Position numbers and translations under genes: made by a program. The notes beneath the pieces were generated by a model, which saw nothing but the letters and a program-made list of their open reading frames with translations, was not told the DNA's origin and did no database searches. A stretch of DNA of 64,000 nucleotides from Beroe forskalii (Eukaryota; Ctenophora; Nuda; Beroida; Beroidae). Shown here in pieces: positions 33,335 through 44,799 of the stretch (positions are counted from its first letter, which is position 1; every line of letters starts with the position of its first letter). Where the stretch lies: positions 1 through 64,000 of the forward strand of contig WFMF01000068.1 in NCBI GenBank assembly GCA_011033025.1. The letters are read 5' to 3'.

Positions 33335-36300
33335 ATGATTTTCCTGGCCGTTCTTTCAGTGTTATACTATCAATCTGAGTGCCTTGGGTAATGAATTTAA
33401 ATTTAATACTTGATCAATTGATCAAAAGTTGTACCTACTATACTTGTAGAATGGATTGGTAGTTCTTTGAAAATTTCAAAATGGTTTTAAAGACATCTTG
33501 ATAGTGTGATCATATCACAATTTTTTGCAAATTAAGGTTTAAAACTTCCCTCATCACTTTTTCATACATCCATCATCCCTTTTTTCCAGGTTGTTCGACA
33601 CACAGTCTATATTGGAGGACGCGGCTCTGCCGTATTTCCCTGAGAAAACCATAAACCAAGACGGTGATGGATTCGCTTATGTCAGGTACCGGGAAATAGA
33701 ATTTAAATCTGTATGTGAAAAATCCCTTATGACAATTGACACCTAATTCTCACTTTTTACCCAAACTCCGTACATCAATTTCTACTCACTTAGCTTATTT
33801 TCACTCACTTTAAACCCACTTTTTACTCACTCACTCACTTTCCTCGCTTTCTCGCTTTTTACTCAATGTTTACTAACTCAATCCACTATTCTACTCGCAC
33901 TCACTTTTCCTCCCACTTCTTCCCTTACATCCCCCACTTCTCAGTGGGCGGAGTGGAGGGGAGTGCTACGGGAACCTGCCCCTGGAAACTATCCAAGCAG
34001 AACAAACCACTGACTTCCTTGACATGGTCAACTTCATGGAGTTCGTACAATTCACTACGGTGAGTGTGATTGAGATTAAGATTTTTCCAGTTATCTCCTC
34101 ACAAATTTCATTGAGAATCCCAGCCATTGATCATTTTCTTGCTCATTTTTCGTGGTATTGATGTCTCATTTATTCGCAGACTGGTAGAAACGAAGATTTC
34201 ATGAATTTCTACGAAATTGCAAAGGCTGCCATGGAAAGTGGGAATACTTACCTAGCGCAGGTATGATATAATAGTATTCTATCGATTTTATGATTATCAT
34301 TGACATTTTCTTGAACTTTTCCCGTAGTTACATTAAGTTTGAAGTAATCTCATACCTTCAATTCTAATCTACGTTACAGGAACACATGGCTCGGGCTTTG
34401 AGAACCTTGGAAAGTGCAAGGCGAAGAAAAAGAGACACTGGTATGTTTCATCTTTCCTGACCTTTTTTGCACTGCATTTTATTTAGGACCTAGAACTATA
34501 ATTTCCTCATAATTATAACATTTGCCTTGGCCTGAATGAAGTTAGTTTTGAGTAACCATTTCTTCACTTCTTCAGGTATCTGGGATGCTGGCACGTTGTT
34601 TGATACGTTCAGAGAACAGATGGGGGAGGATAACTTCAAGAAACTGCTTCATCTTAACAGGAAGGTACATGTCACATGATATAACCCTACTTTAGGTCCG
34701 GCTGCCAATATTCTAATATTCTCAACGTATTTGTATTCATGCTGTGTAGACTGTAGACTGTACAGTGTTCACATAATCACACCCGAATTCAAAAGCATAT
34801 GGATGCATCGATCCAATTGCCCAAACTCGATAAAGAGTAAGACCCCTTTCCCGCTAAACCCCGCACCCCGCCAGGTTGTGATGGCGTTTGTAGTGGACAC
34901 TAGCAGCAGCATGGATAACGACATAGTCCAAGTGAAGGAGTACATCAGAGAGTTAGTGATGGAGCAGGAGAGGTCAGGAGTAGATGCAGTGTACACCCTT
35001 ACCACATTCGCTGACCCTTGTTAGTGTCCCTTGGTAGTTCTTAGCAGTAGGTGAACCTTTTTAGGTGTTAGTGACCCTTTACTGTGACCCTTGTTAGTAC
35101 ACCCTTACCACATTCGCTGATCCTTGTAAGTGGTTACGAGACAAAATCTGAGCCAATTTGGAGATTTGGGATTCCAAAATACGATTTTATGAGCTATTTT
35201 GGTTATCCGACTTTAAAAAAATTCCTCGATTATGAATTTTTTACAATTATCGCATAGTGAAGTGTTTTTTGTTAAAATATCATGTTTCAGATGCTTCCAA
35301 TACGGTTGTATACCACACAAGACAAGACCTCCTTCAAAGGCTGGAATCTCTGAGACCCAGTATTGGAGGTGAGGCAATTCCAAATCCACGGTTAATACAT
35401 GTAGGACTGTAGTTATAAAATCTGCTGTGAAAGTGTGATGGTTGGTGAGGGGTTACGGTTAAGAGATGAAATATGTCATTATAATACCAATGCCATGAAC
35501 TGTTAAAAGCTCATATGAGTGTGACTGAGAACTTTATTTCAGGTGATTGTGAGGAGAGGACGTGTAGTGGTATCAAGAAAGCTATGTTCAACAACAACTT
35601 CTTTACGGTTAGAAAACGATTATACTTTTGATAACCATTGAAGTTAAAATCTGATACTTGACTGCAGTGTCCATTACCCCTCTTCGAACTTTCCTATTGA
35701 CCATTTTACCTCCAAACGAGGAAAACATCATGGATCTTATGCCATTTTCACTGGTGTGCCTTGCTAAAAGCATATCCATATGTTCCAGGTCCGTAACTCT
35801 GCCATGTACATCTTCACTGACGCTGACAGTAAGGACTGTATATCGGAGTACAACAAGATTCAGAAGATGCTGCAACTAGTCGTGAGTATTGCTTGGGGAA
35901 TTATTTCACGCTTTCTAACTGAATGGACATTCGACTTGTGAGTATTGTCCACATGTTTTTTGAAAAAAATTATTCATTTCTTTGAGGCCTCAGGCTCGTT
36001 AATCAAGTTTTTCGGTCCTAAAGTTGACCCAAAATCGTATTTAATTCTTCCCCGCCCCCAGAGAGCTTCAGCGTTCTTCATTCTCTTTGGAACCTGCAGA
36101 CCTGAGAAGGTGGACCACTACTACGTGTCTATCTCCGACGAATCAGGTTTATTTGCTGAAAAATTCAAGTTGATACAGAGATTCTATTGAAAATGTTTTA
36201 TTTTGAATTAAAACTCTTTGGAACGAGACCGGAGTTAAATCAGCGCAACAATTCGCTCCATCAAATCTGCATATCTATCCAGAATTTTCAGTCATTCACA

Positions 36301-39081
36301 CGTGCCTTTTAAGGTGGATTCACGCTACTGGTAAAAGACAATGGTATCTACAACATCACTGATACAGTTAACGGAGCGTTCAGTAAGGATTCCCTAATCT
36401 GTGGGGAGGAGAGTGACAACTCAAGATCTGTTGTGGGACAGGGATACGGCAATTACCGGTAGGTAATCATGTTAAATTTTCTGCTATCAACTATATCATA
36501 TTTCCCTTCGGTTTTCACCTTCTTTCGAGTTGCCAGTGCTAAAAGGCAGTTAGCTTGAGCTTTTAACCTCCCTCAAAAGGCGCTATTTTCTCCCAATTGT
36601 TTGAAAGTCTTTAGCCTCAATTAATGAATGTTTCCTTCTCTCTTAGTAAGAAGCGAAGTGTAGATGAGGAAGAGGAGATAGAATACGAGGAGAGGAGTAT
36701 TGTGGTAGATACGAGCATTGAGAGGTTCAGTGTCTTCGTTACGGCTACCCCTGTTTCTCTGCTCAGCAAGGTAATTCAGACACATTACGTAGTGATTTAA
36801 ACATGAAATTTGTCAAAGCTCCTTCGCAGCCAACTGTGATCCCACAAAGATGAACTGCTTCTAAAAACTGCATCTTATTCAAATAACTTCTTCCCTTTCA
36901 TAGGTAAAGCTTGAAAAGCCAGTTGACGGGGATGAGCACCTGTGTGGATTACTTGAGAGTGGGATAGAGAACGTGGTACAGACAGTGTCCTCTTCTGATG
37001 ATGCCCTGGTGATTGGGGTGACTGCCAGGACATGTCCCTGTACGGGCACATGGAAACTCAAATACCCCGTGAGTGTGATCAGTCCACGATCTTATTTGAA
37101 TGCGTTTTAAAGACGTTTAAAATTCCGCTGCAAATTCCGATAAAATTGACCATCTGATGAAAATATTTCCCCATACATTTCAGAAAGAAGCGGTACAGTT
37201 CAACTACAAAGTTAGAAGTTCAGGAGACTACCTAGTGGACTTTGATGCGTATTTCGTGGACACCGTGGACACAGAGTCTGATGTTGCGAACTATAGTCCT
37301 TGTTTAGGTATGTCGTATGAAAAGAGAGATAGATGTCGACAGAAGGCTGACTAAAACTCCTGTTGTGCCCCAACCTAGGCCCAATGCATGACCTTAATGG
37401 ATCGTTCGATTTACCCTTTGCTGATATAAAGGGATACAAGGAACATATTATGAAATACAAAATATTCCTTCAGGCGTTGCTGAACAGCTGGTGATTAAGT
37501 TAAATCAAGGAGAAAAAGTCAACAAGGATACCCTCACTGCCAAGGTAACTATATTAATTTTTAATGTATTTAACTTACAACAATTACAATAATTCAAAAA
37601 CTGTTTGATGAAAATACGAATTTTCAATAATCATTCCTTTCTTTGTCTAGATTTTGGGACTCTCTGGGAACGTGGTTCACTGGCAAGGAGTGTTAGACAA
37701 GGATCAATACTATCAGGGAAACAACGCTTTCGTTGTTCCTCTGGTTATTCCTTCTGACATAGGTACGGTACTATCTTACTATATTGGACCCAATTTTATA
37801 ATCATTAGGTCCAATCAACTGGCACTTATATCTTCGAAGAAATGCGTCATCATCCTTCTAATTGGACATTAAAAGCATTATCTTTATTAAGTTTAGTTTT
37901 TCGTGCTATATTTTTACAGAAAATAGAAATGAATGTCTCTCTCCCCATTGGCACGGAAGGGTTCCGTATCGTGCTGGAAGGTGAGATAGTGGATGGATCC
38001 CGGTTCCAGAGAGTCTCCTCTAACTACTTCTACCCTACTGGGTCCTGTCTGAGAGTAGCTAGTGTTAGCAACTACTACGCCCTGACCCCCAACAGAAAGT
38101 GAGTGGTGGAAGGAAGCAATTTTGAATTTAAGGGTTGAAACACGACTATCTTTCAGGGTCACTCCTCACCAATTCTGCGCTTAAGTACATTTAAACAGCG
38201 AATTCGTGAAGCTGATTGGCCTTAATTTTAATGTTAAATTGATTCATTTAAATCATGGTTCATCATTGATGATTCATTTCGAGCCCTAATAATTCTGTCC
38301 CAAACTCCCTGGTAACTCGATCATTTCCCCAGGACGTACATCATCCTGAAAGTGACAAACAACAACAAATACGACGAGGAGTACCTGGTCTCATGTTCTA
38401 ATACCATGAGTTACGCTACTAACATCGGGGGACCCACCATTACCAACGCTAAGAACCAACGAGTCTTCAAGAGGCATAGCAACCCAGGTGGGTGGGAGAA
38501 AATTGCTCTAATTAATCGCTGATGGAAGTGATTTCGGTTTGACTCAAGTGAGTGATCTGTACAATCACATTTTCACACGCGTTATACTATCCCAGTGTTG
38601 TTGAGCGGTGGACACTCGGCGAGATTCGTTGTGAATATTGCAGCCCCAAACATACAGAAGATACAGAAGGGCCGAACAGTTGCTGTCACCTGTAAAGTCA
38701 CATGTGAGTTTTTATTTATAATTGCGTGTTTTGATGCGAGTTTTTCTTTGAATATTGCAATTTTAATTCATTTGCAGTTTATATCGATTTCAGACACTCT
38801 TCTTTCGTACTTAAACACATCATTTCAGCATCTACGGCCGAACTGATGGACATGATCCTACTAACGGAAATGGACCGTGCTATGTGAGTACTCTTTGGAC
38901 TTATTAACTTCCGTTGAAAGTTACGAACTATCTGCATATATCTTCATACTTCGTCTTTGATTGGAGGTGGATTGAGGCTGCCGGGAACGACTCTTTCTTT
39001 CTCTGCATGGGGTTGTCAAAGTCTCTCGTCTCTTCAACTCTTCTCTTCTTCTTCTTACGTATAAATCTCAGGATAATATGA
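33335..39081 (+). CDS. Secreted or membrane VWA7-like protein, 22 exons, 768 aa
   Basis: A protein related to von Willebrand factor A domain-containing protein 7; the family's function is poorly known. Exons: 33335-33387, 33590-33685, 33945-34059, 34180-34260, 34380-34440, 34576-34664, 34875-35019, 35291-35368, 35543-35607, 35789-35881, 36062-36146, 36314-36458, 36647-36770, 36904-37068, 37184-37307, 37474-37544, 37651-37762, 37927-38098, 38333-38487, 38596-38703, 38829-38883, 38967-39081. All phases agree over 2307 nt. It has a signal peptide (MIFLAVLSVLYYQSECL), a VWA domain from residue 166 with MIDAS DTSSS (D173) for Mg/Ca binding, and later beta-sandwich regions. Two furin-like sites are seen, RRRKR at 129-133 and RKKR at 369-372. 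The last exon encodes a hydrophobic tail (LVSSTLLFFFL) that may anchor it; that exon is the least certain. Confidence 0.85.
35097..35127 (+). repeat. Intronic duplicate of the VWA7-like exon 7 end and donor
   Basis: 31 bases match 34991-35021 (exon 7 end plus GT) with one mismatch, 106 bp downstream in intron 7. The intervening DNA repeats GTTAGTGACCCTT-like words. The copy carries GTAAGT, a better donor than the real GTTAGT. Using it would read through an in-frame TAG at 35020-35022. Confidence 0.85.
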
Positions 39082-40203
39082 CCTGAATGTGACATATTCC
39101 GACCGCATTTTGACGCTCTTTGTCAAGATAAGACTATTCAGAAATATCGTGCAATCAATGATTTATCGCGCAATCAAAATAATTCCATAGTCAATTCGTT
39201 GATTTCAATTGATAAACAACACTCAAAAAGTAAAACATTATTTGATTTTGCATGATAATATTCTTCAATCGTGGATTAATTTGACATTAGAATTATTTTA
39301 TACTGAACAACAGATAAGATTTTTAGCAGTTTACACTAAATTTCATTCTAATATAAATTCCCACTTTCTATTAATCACGAACGATCTACCTAACTATCAA
39401 AATAAATATCTTCGACTCGATGATTTCAGATAGCAATAGGACAACCAATAATCACAATTCGCGAATAACCATCCGCTTTATCAGCAACTGATAACTTTAA
39501 TTCCGTACCAGTTTTCGCTGAATGACGTTCAGACTTCATTTGAATATCTTATTAAATTCCCCATTATGAATTTAAATGTTAATTAGATCTCCATGATAAT
39601 TCGCATGGTTCATAATAATATTATGATGAATTCAAATTGTAGCAATTAACTTGAACTATTTCATTGGATTAGCCTTCAATCAATGTAGCGTTCATGATTT
39701 GTCCATTGGTCCTAGCCAGTTACTTAAATTGTCACCATCATTTCTCAAAACTAAGCGTACAAATTTCACGATTCTATCTGCTGACCCAATGAATTGTCCT
39801 CTTTTCATATCTTCAACGTTGAATTTTGAATTTTTCCCCGTTTAACAAACTGAGTCTTCGAGCAACTCTGAAAACCAATGATTGATGCCACATTTCACAG
39901 GATACATCTCAATTCTTGTCGCAAAAAGTTCCCCTTGCCATGAACAGTTATTAACTGATATTTTCAAGATCCCTTCCTTTTCTTTTTAATGTATTTTGTC
40001 ACTCTTTGTCTTGGGCGAATGCTAGCAATCGATCAGTTTTAGACTAGAGACTTGAAACTAGACTAGGGACTTTACATTGGGATGTCCCTTTGAAGTGATT
40101 CAAGTGACTTCTCAGCGATATCACTTGGCCACTTGCCAGTGATATCGTTTGCCAGTGTTCTCTTTTGCCCTGGTATGAAGTGATTCAAGTGACTCCTCGG
40201 GGA
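39082..40203. other. Convergent intergenic region
   Basis: AT-rich spacer between the 3' ends of the VWA7-like gene (+) and the coiled-coil gene (-). No gene recognised; it probably holds both 3' UTRs. Around 40090-40205 GTGATTCAAGTGACTYCTC and CACTTGCCAGTGATATCG words recur as a short local repeat. Confidence 0.4.
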
Positions 40204-43200
40204 TCACTTGGATCCTCCGTTTGCTATTAACGGCAATGATAACGGTGTATTCATGTTCTGAGCTCCAGTAGGGAGTCTCTTAAGTCCTCCCAGACCTAAC
40301 TTCCATCTGTTCCTGAAATCACAAGCATTAGATCTAATCCAGGGACATGGACCGGTTTAAAATTTTGGAAATGATTCACATCACTCAACTGCATTACAAG
40401 AAAGATTTTTTAAGCAATTTCGTGTCAATTAAATTTAAATTTGTATTTCAATGCATAGTTTCGAATAAAGTTACCTTATCTGAACCCTTTTTGCCACGTT
40501 GTTAACCAAAGAATCCACATAACTCTGTCTTCGCTCGTCTAACTTATCTGGGTCCGTTCGGAGGTACTTACAGTTGCACATTGAAGCAAACTGTCTCAGC
40601 AGCTTCACCTAGGAATGTACGAAGTTTTATGGGATTATCCGAATATATTGCACTCCCAGAAACCTGATTATTTCCTGATGATTTCCTACTATTTGCTAGA
40701 AAGTTTAGGTTCCCAAATGTATGTGCTTCATTATATGATTTTCAATGAATTCCGTCCCAGTACTACCTCTTCAATGAACCTATTCCCATCTCCAGTCTGG
40801 TGAATCATCTCCGCAATGTTCTTTGCTCCAGCCTTGCTATCCTTACTTTCTCTGCTCTTCTTGGGTACTCGCGATGTTTCCTTCCTTACTTTGTGAACTT
40901 TGTCCGTTATGCTCTTCGTTTTGGTTTCCAGTTGCATCTCTGAGAGAAATTTACAGTTTAATGGGAGTGCCAAGGTGAATATGTGGCAGGTGAGCCAATT
41001 TCGGGGTAAACTAGTGTCTGATTGACTTCATAACAGTGTGTGACAACCTTTTTCTCACAAAATCACTCAACTTCATCGAATTATCTCATTAAAAGTTCCC
41101 ACGCCGCGCGAGCCGCGCGCGCGGTTCGACTACTTCTCAACATGTCTTGTTCAGCGCCCGACGCAAAGTACCGATTAAGTTCGAATTTCGGCCAGTCAAA
41201 CCGAAGTTTTATGTAAAGTACTGCCTTATAAAACTGCTGTCAGAGTCTAGTCAAACCGCTTCCCGACTGAACTCCTGCCTGGATTTACTGGTGTCAGAGT
41301 CATCTGATGTCAGGATGTCAAACCAGTGTTTGAGCAAACTGGTGTCAGAGTGAACCAGTATCAAGTTGGGCTGGTACCAGGTTAAAGTGGTTTCAGGGCA
41401 AACAGGTGTCAGAGCAAACTGGTGTCAGAGTGAACCAGTATCAAATTGGACTGGTACCAGGTTAAAGTGGTGTCTGGTTAAACCAGTGTCAGATTAAACT
41501 GGTGTCTGGTTAAAGTGGTGTCCAGTGGTGTCAGATTAAACTGGTGTTAGAATAAACTGTGTCAGAGTAAACTGGTGCCACAGTGATTAGTGAACTTATC
41601 TTACCGATTATTGACTGGGTTCCCTGGAAGGTGGCCTTCTTGTTTGCAGTTTCTCCCTTGGTTTTGCTGAGTGCCTGAGTGAACTCAATGTCTCCAGAAG
41701 ATTTGACATCAGTTTTGAACCTGGATGGGCTGTCGTCATAAGATCATTGATGATAAAGCGGGGAGTAATAATTTGATGAAATGAAATGAATTAAAACGAC
41801 ACCATCTCCAAAATAGGTTCATGACTTACGGTGAAATTTGTACAACAAACCTTTTTAAATTATGATTTTCCTCTAATTTTATTGAACATATTAATGTTAA
41901 GAATGTTCGCAGTGTGTTAGTCACCTTTTTGGGTTAAGATTCTTCATGTACTTGGTGGTGAGATGATCATCCTCATCCTCCATAACAAAGTCAGGACTCA
42001 TTAGCCCATTCTGGATGGGAGACAGCGCCACGGGGGAGTAGAGGGCGTCTCCTCTCTTCTCTCGTTCTCTCCAGTTAGTGTGGTAGGGCGCCTGTTACTA
42101 CAAGTATCAACACATTATCATCAGGATGTGAGAAGGATTTACTTGAAATAGGAAATGAGATGGCTCGAAGCTGTATAATTGTAATCTGTTTTGTGATTGC
42201 TATCATGCTAACTGTTCTGTCGCAAACTATATTCTATGCCTAAGTCATATGGTATTAATTGGGCTTTTTTTCTTCCACAATTTTGTCTTTTTACCTTTTT
42301 TCTGATAGTTTCTGCTTCAAGAATGATGGAGCTTGACATGTCCACCGACTGAGAAAAGATCACTTAACTCTAAGTTTACATAAAATATGAGAAGATAAAA
42401 TTCACAAGGCTGTACAGAGAAGACTTTTATTGATAAGAAAATTATGCGTATCTAAAAAGGAAGAAGGGAATTGTAAAGAATTCTTTGGTTTCATGAAAAC
42501 AACGACAATTCATTCGATATCGCAGGCAGTTTTTTTGACGGTTTCTAACCTTTTTCTTCCCCGAGGAGACATCGGATATTCGCTCCGATAGGTCAATGAG
42601 TTTTGTGCTCTTCGTCTCACTTTCTCCATTGGGTGACTTTTCACTGCGATTGGAGTTGAACTATTGACGGTTTGGCTTCTCCGAACGATTGAATACTATA
42701 CTATTGAATCGTTTGAAAACGAAAGAATCTCCAAAGATCGTTTGGTCAAAAGACACCAAAACCAGATTCTCGATAACAGCGTCAAAAATATTTAACCTGG
42801 TGAAGTTGTTCTCCGCCACAGAAGGTTTTCTCTGATCTCCGTTCCTCCGGGGTGAGATGTTGTTCCCTCCTGCTAGCACTATAGGTTGACTGACACACCG
42901 TCTAAACCGGGATGAGTTGTTGTTGTCGTTAATCTCACTGTCGTCCTTAGATGCCGCTGCAATTAATGATGTCATTTATCGGTATCGTCAGAATAAAATC
43001 GTGATTTTATAATCCAATGTCTTATTTTGGCAATTTAAAGCATAAAAATACTGAAGACTGATTTTCATTTATATTTACTTCTTAGATAAAGAAACTCTGG
43101 CAACATTTTAACAAAATCTCCACTCACTGATGCTATCGTTGTTGAGGTTTGGTAAAGTCGGGGTGTTATTTGACTGCAGGTTCCCTGGTGCCTCGAGAGC

Positions 43201-44429
43201 ATGGTTTCTCCTGAACTTCGTCTTGAATTGCAGAGGTTTACAGATCTCCGTGTCTTCTTCTTTCTTGGGTGGGGGCGGTGGGTCCTTACCCATGTCTGGA
43301 AGAGAAGATAAAGGTTTTATATTGGTATTATTTGCCAATTTTCATGATAGATTTTCCTTTTTACTTAACTCTGCAACTTTGATGCCCTAACTTTTTCTCG
43401 AATAACGTTATAACCCTCGCCACGGTGCCGTGACCTTCTCATGCTGGGTTGCAATACGCTACTCATTAATAGATTGAGACACCACGGTAGTAGTGTCTCA
43501 ACTAATCCTAGTCTCTACCTTGCATGAATGTCTTCCATTGGGGGTGTTTGTCCACATCAATAATAAGCGACATTCTGTTCAGTTCCTCCAGAAGGTTAGA
43601 CATACTTTCTGTTTTCTGTCGTTCCGCTAGTGTGGTGGAATCAACGCGTTCAACCTCATGCGTACCCTTAGGGGAGTGCTGATATCGTTTAGTTTTTAAT
43701 ATCGAGCAAATTGAATTTATCAAGTTTGTTCATACATAGTTCATATTATTTAAAATCGGTCCTGCTCAATTCTTTGATCTTTGCTGTGGTACCTGGTTGG
43801 CGCTGTCTTTTCTTTCATGGCTTTCTGATAGTGATTCATCGTCTGACTCTTCTGATTCACTCTGATAAAATTGAAAGGTTATCAACTTGGCCTTGTGACT
43901 AGTCCTTGGAATAGTTTTTGCTGTGTATGCTTAAATCAACCCTTTTCGCTTTATCGCTGCTTTTAATATAGAACTCAGAGAAAAAATAAATGAAAGAAAA
44001 TGCAAAATAATAAAAGTTTTAGGACTCACATCAAATTTTGAGAAGAGCATGGTTAACCGTTTGTTTTCCTTCACCTTCCGAACTCTCTCAACAAACAAAT
44101 CAAGTTCTCGAGCTTCCAAGGAGTACCTCTTTAGTTCTAGAAGATTTTCAAAGCTTTAATGAATAATTATATTTCATCTACTTTAGCGCGGATTGAGAAA
44201 GAACTTCGGAATTTTTCATCGACTATGGGACTTCCAATATCTGTGATTATATTTTAAATTAACGAAAAACAAAACAAAAACTCTCCTCACCGATATGTCT
44301 CATGTTTTCCAAGGTTGCTTTCTGCTGGGCTATTTCCTTCCGTGCCGTGTTCTTGATAACACGGCGTCGCTTGTTAAGTACACTCATTTCTTTGATGCTT
44401 TTCCTGGGTCGTCTACGATCTCTGACCAT
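40204..44429 (-). CDS. Unrecognised basic coiled-coil/disordered protein, 13 exons, about 558 aa
   Basis: I do not recognise this protein. Coding exons, in transcript order: 44429-44291, 44136-44030, 43861-43793, 43678-43519, 43295-43128, 42956-42797, 42660-42550, 42348-42295, 42091-41925, 41729-41605, 40939-40767, 40608-40475, 40312-40204. All are GT-AG and phases agree except at 42797/42660, where a donor in another phase or one indel is needed. The N-terminal part is basic and helical (MVRDRRRPRKSIKEM, then NKRRRVIKNTARKEIAQQ), likely coiled coil. Then come an acidic Ser-rich segment (SESEESDDESLSESHE), a PPPPPKK tract, long Ser/Asn/Lys-rich disorder with SP sites, and a basic C terminus (NRWKLGLGGLKRLP). 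A possible upstream exon with a donor is at about 45842-45855. It could be a cytoskeletal or nuclear protein, but this is only a guess from composition. Confidence 0.75.
41280..41590 (+). repeat. GTGTCAGAGTAAACTGGT minisatellite
   Basis: Irregular tandem of CTGGTGTCAGAGTGAACCAG-like units in an intron of the - strand coiled-coil gene. A block starting TGAACCAGTATCAA occurs at 41351 and at 41431, giving an 80-bp higher-order period. It shares GGTGTCAGAG with the 31.6-kb array. Confidence 0.85.
43474..43501. repeat. Short inverted repeat TTGAGACAC/GTGTCTCAA
   Basis: Arms TTGAGACACCAC and GTAGTGTCTCAA around a 4-base loop, in an intron of the coiled-coil gene. The arm sequence resembles the termini of the GTGTCTCGACC MITE family and may be a collapsed remnant. 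Confidence 0.6.
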
Positions 44430-44439
44430 TACCTGAAAC

Positions 44440-44790
44440 GAAAAATTTCATTCGATTATTTGGTAATTTATTTAACATTTCATGTCTGTTCATCAACTGA
44501 AACGGAAAAGTTGTAGGCCTATTTCGGAATTATTTTCATGATATTTAGAAGTCTCTGACCATTACCTGAAACGAAAAAGTTCTATGCTAAAATTTAGTTA
44601 TATCGGAAACCTCTCATGTCTGCTCATCACCTGAAATGAAAAATTTTATGCTTATTTCGGTTATATTTTCTTGATATTGGAAATCTCTGACCTGAAATGA
44701 AAAAGTTACATGCTTATTTCAGAAACATTTTTATGATGCTAGAAATCTCTTACCACAATCTGAAACTCTGAAATGAAAAAGATTTATGCT
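44440..44790 (-). repeat. Tandem copies of an exon acceptor boundary upstream of the coiled-coil gene's first coding exon
   Basis: The real boundary reads GTAATGGTCAGAGATC after TTTCAG on the - strand (plus-strand 44414-44438). A near-identical piece (TCTCTGACCATTACCTGAAA on the + strand) recurs at about 44552-44571. Degenerate versions follow near 44620, 44688 and 44755, in a roughly 70-bp tandem repeat with ATGCTTATTTCGG words. All lie in the intron just upstream. Confidence 0.8.
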
Positions 44791-44799
44791 TCATCTATG

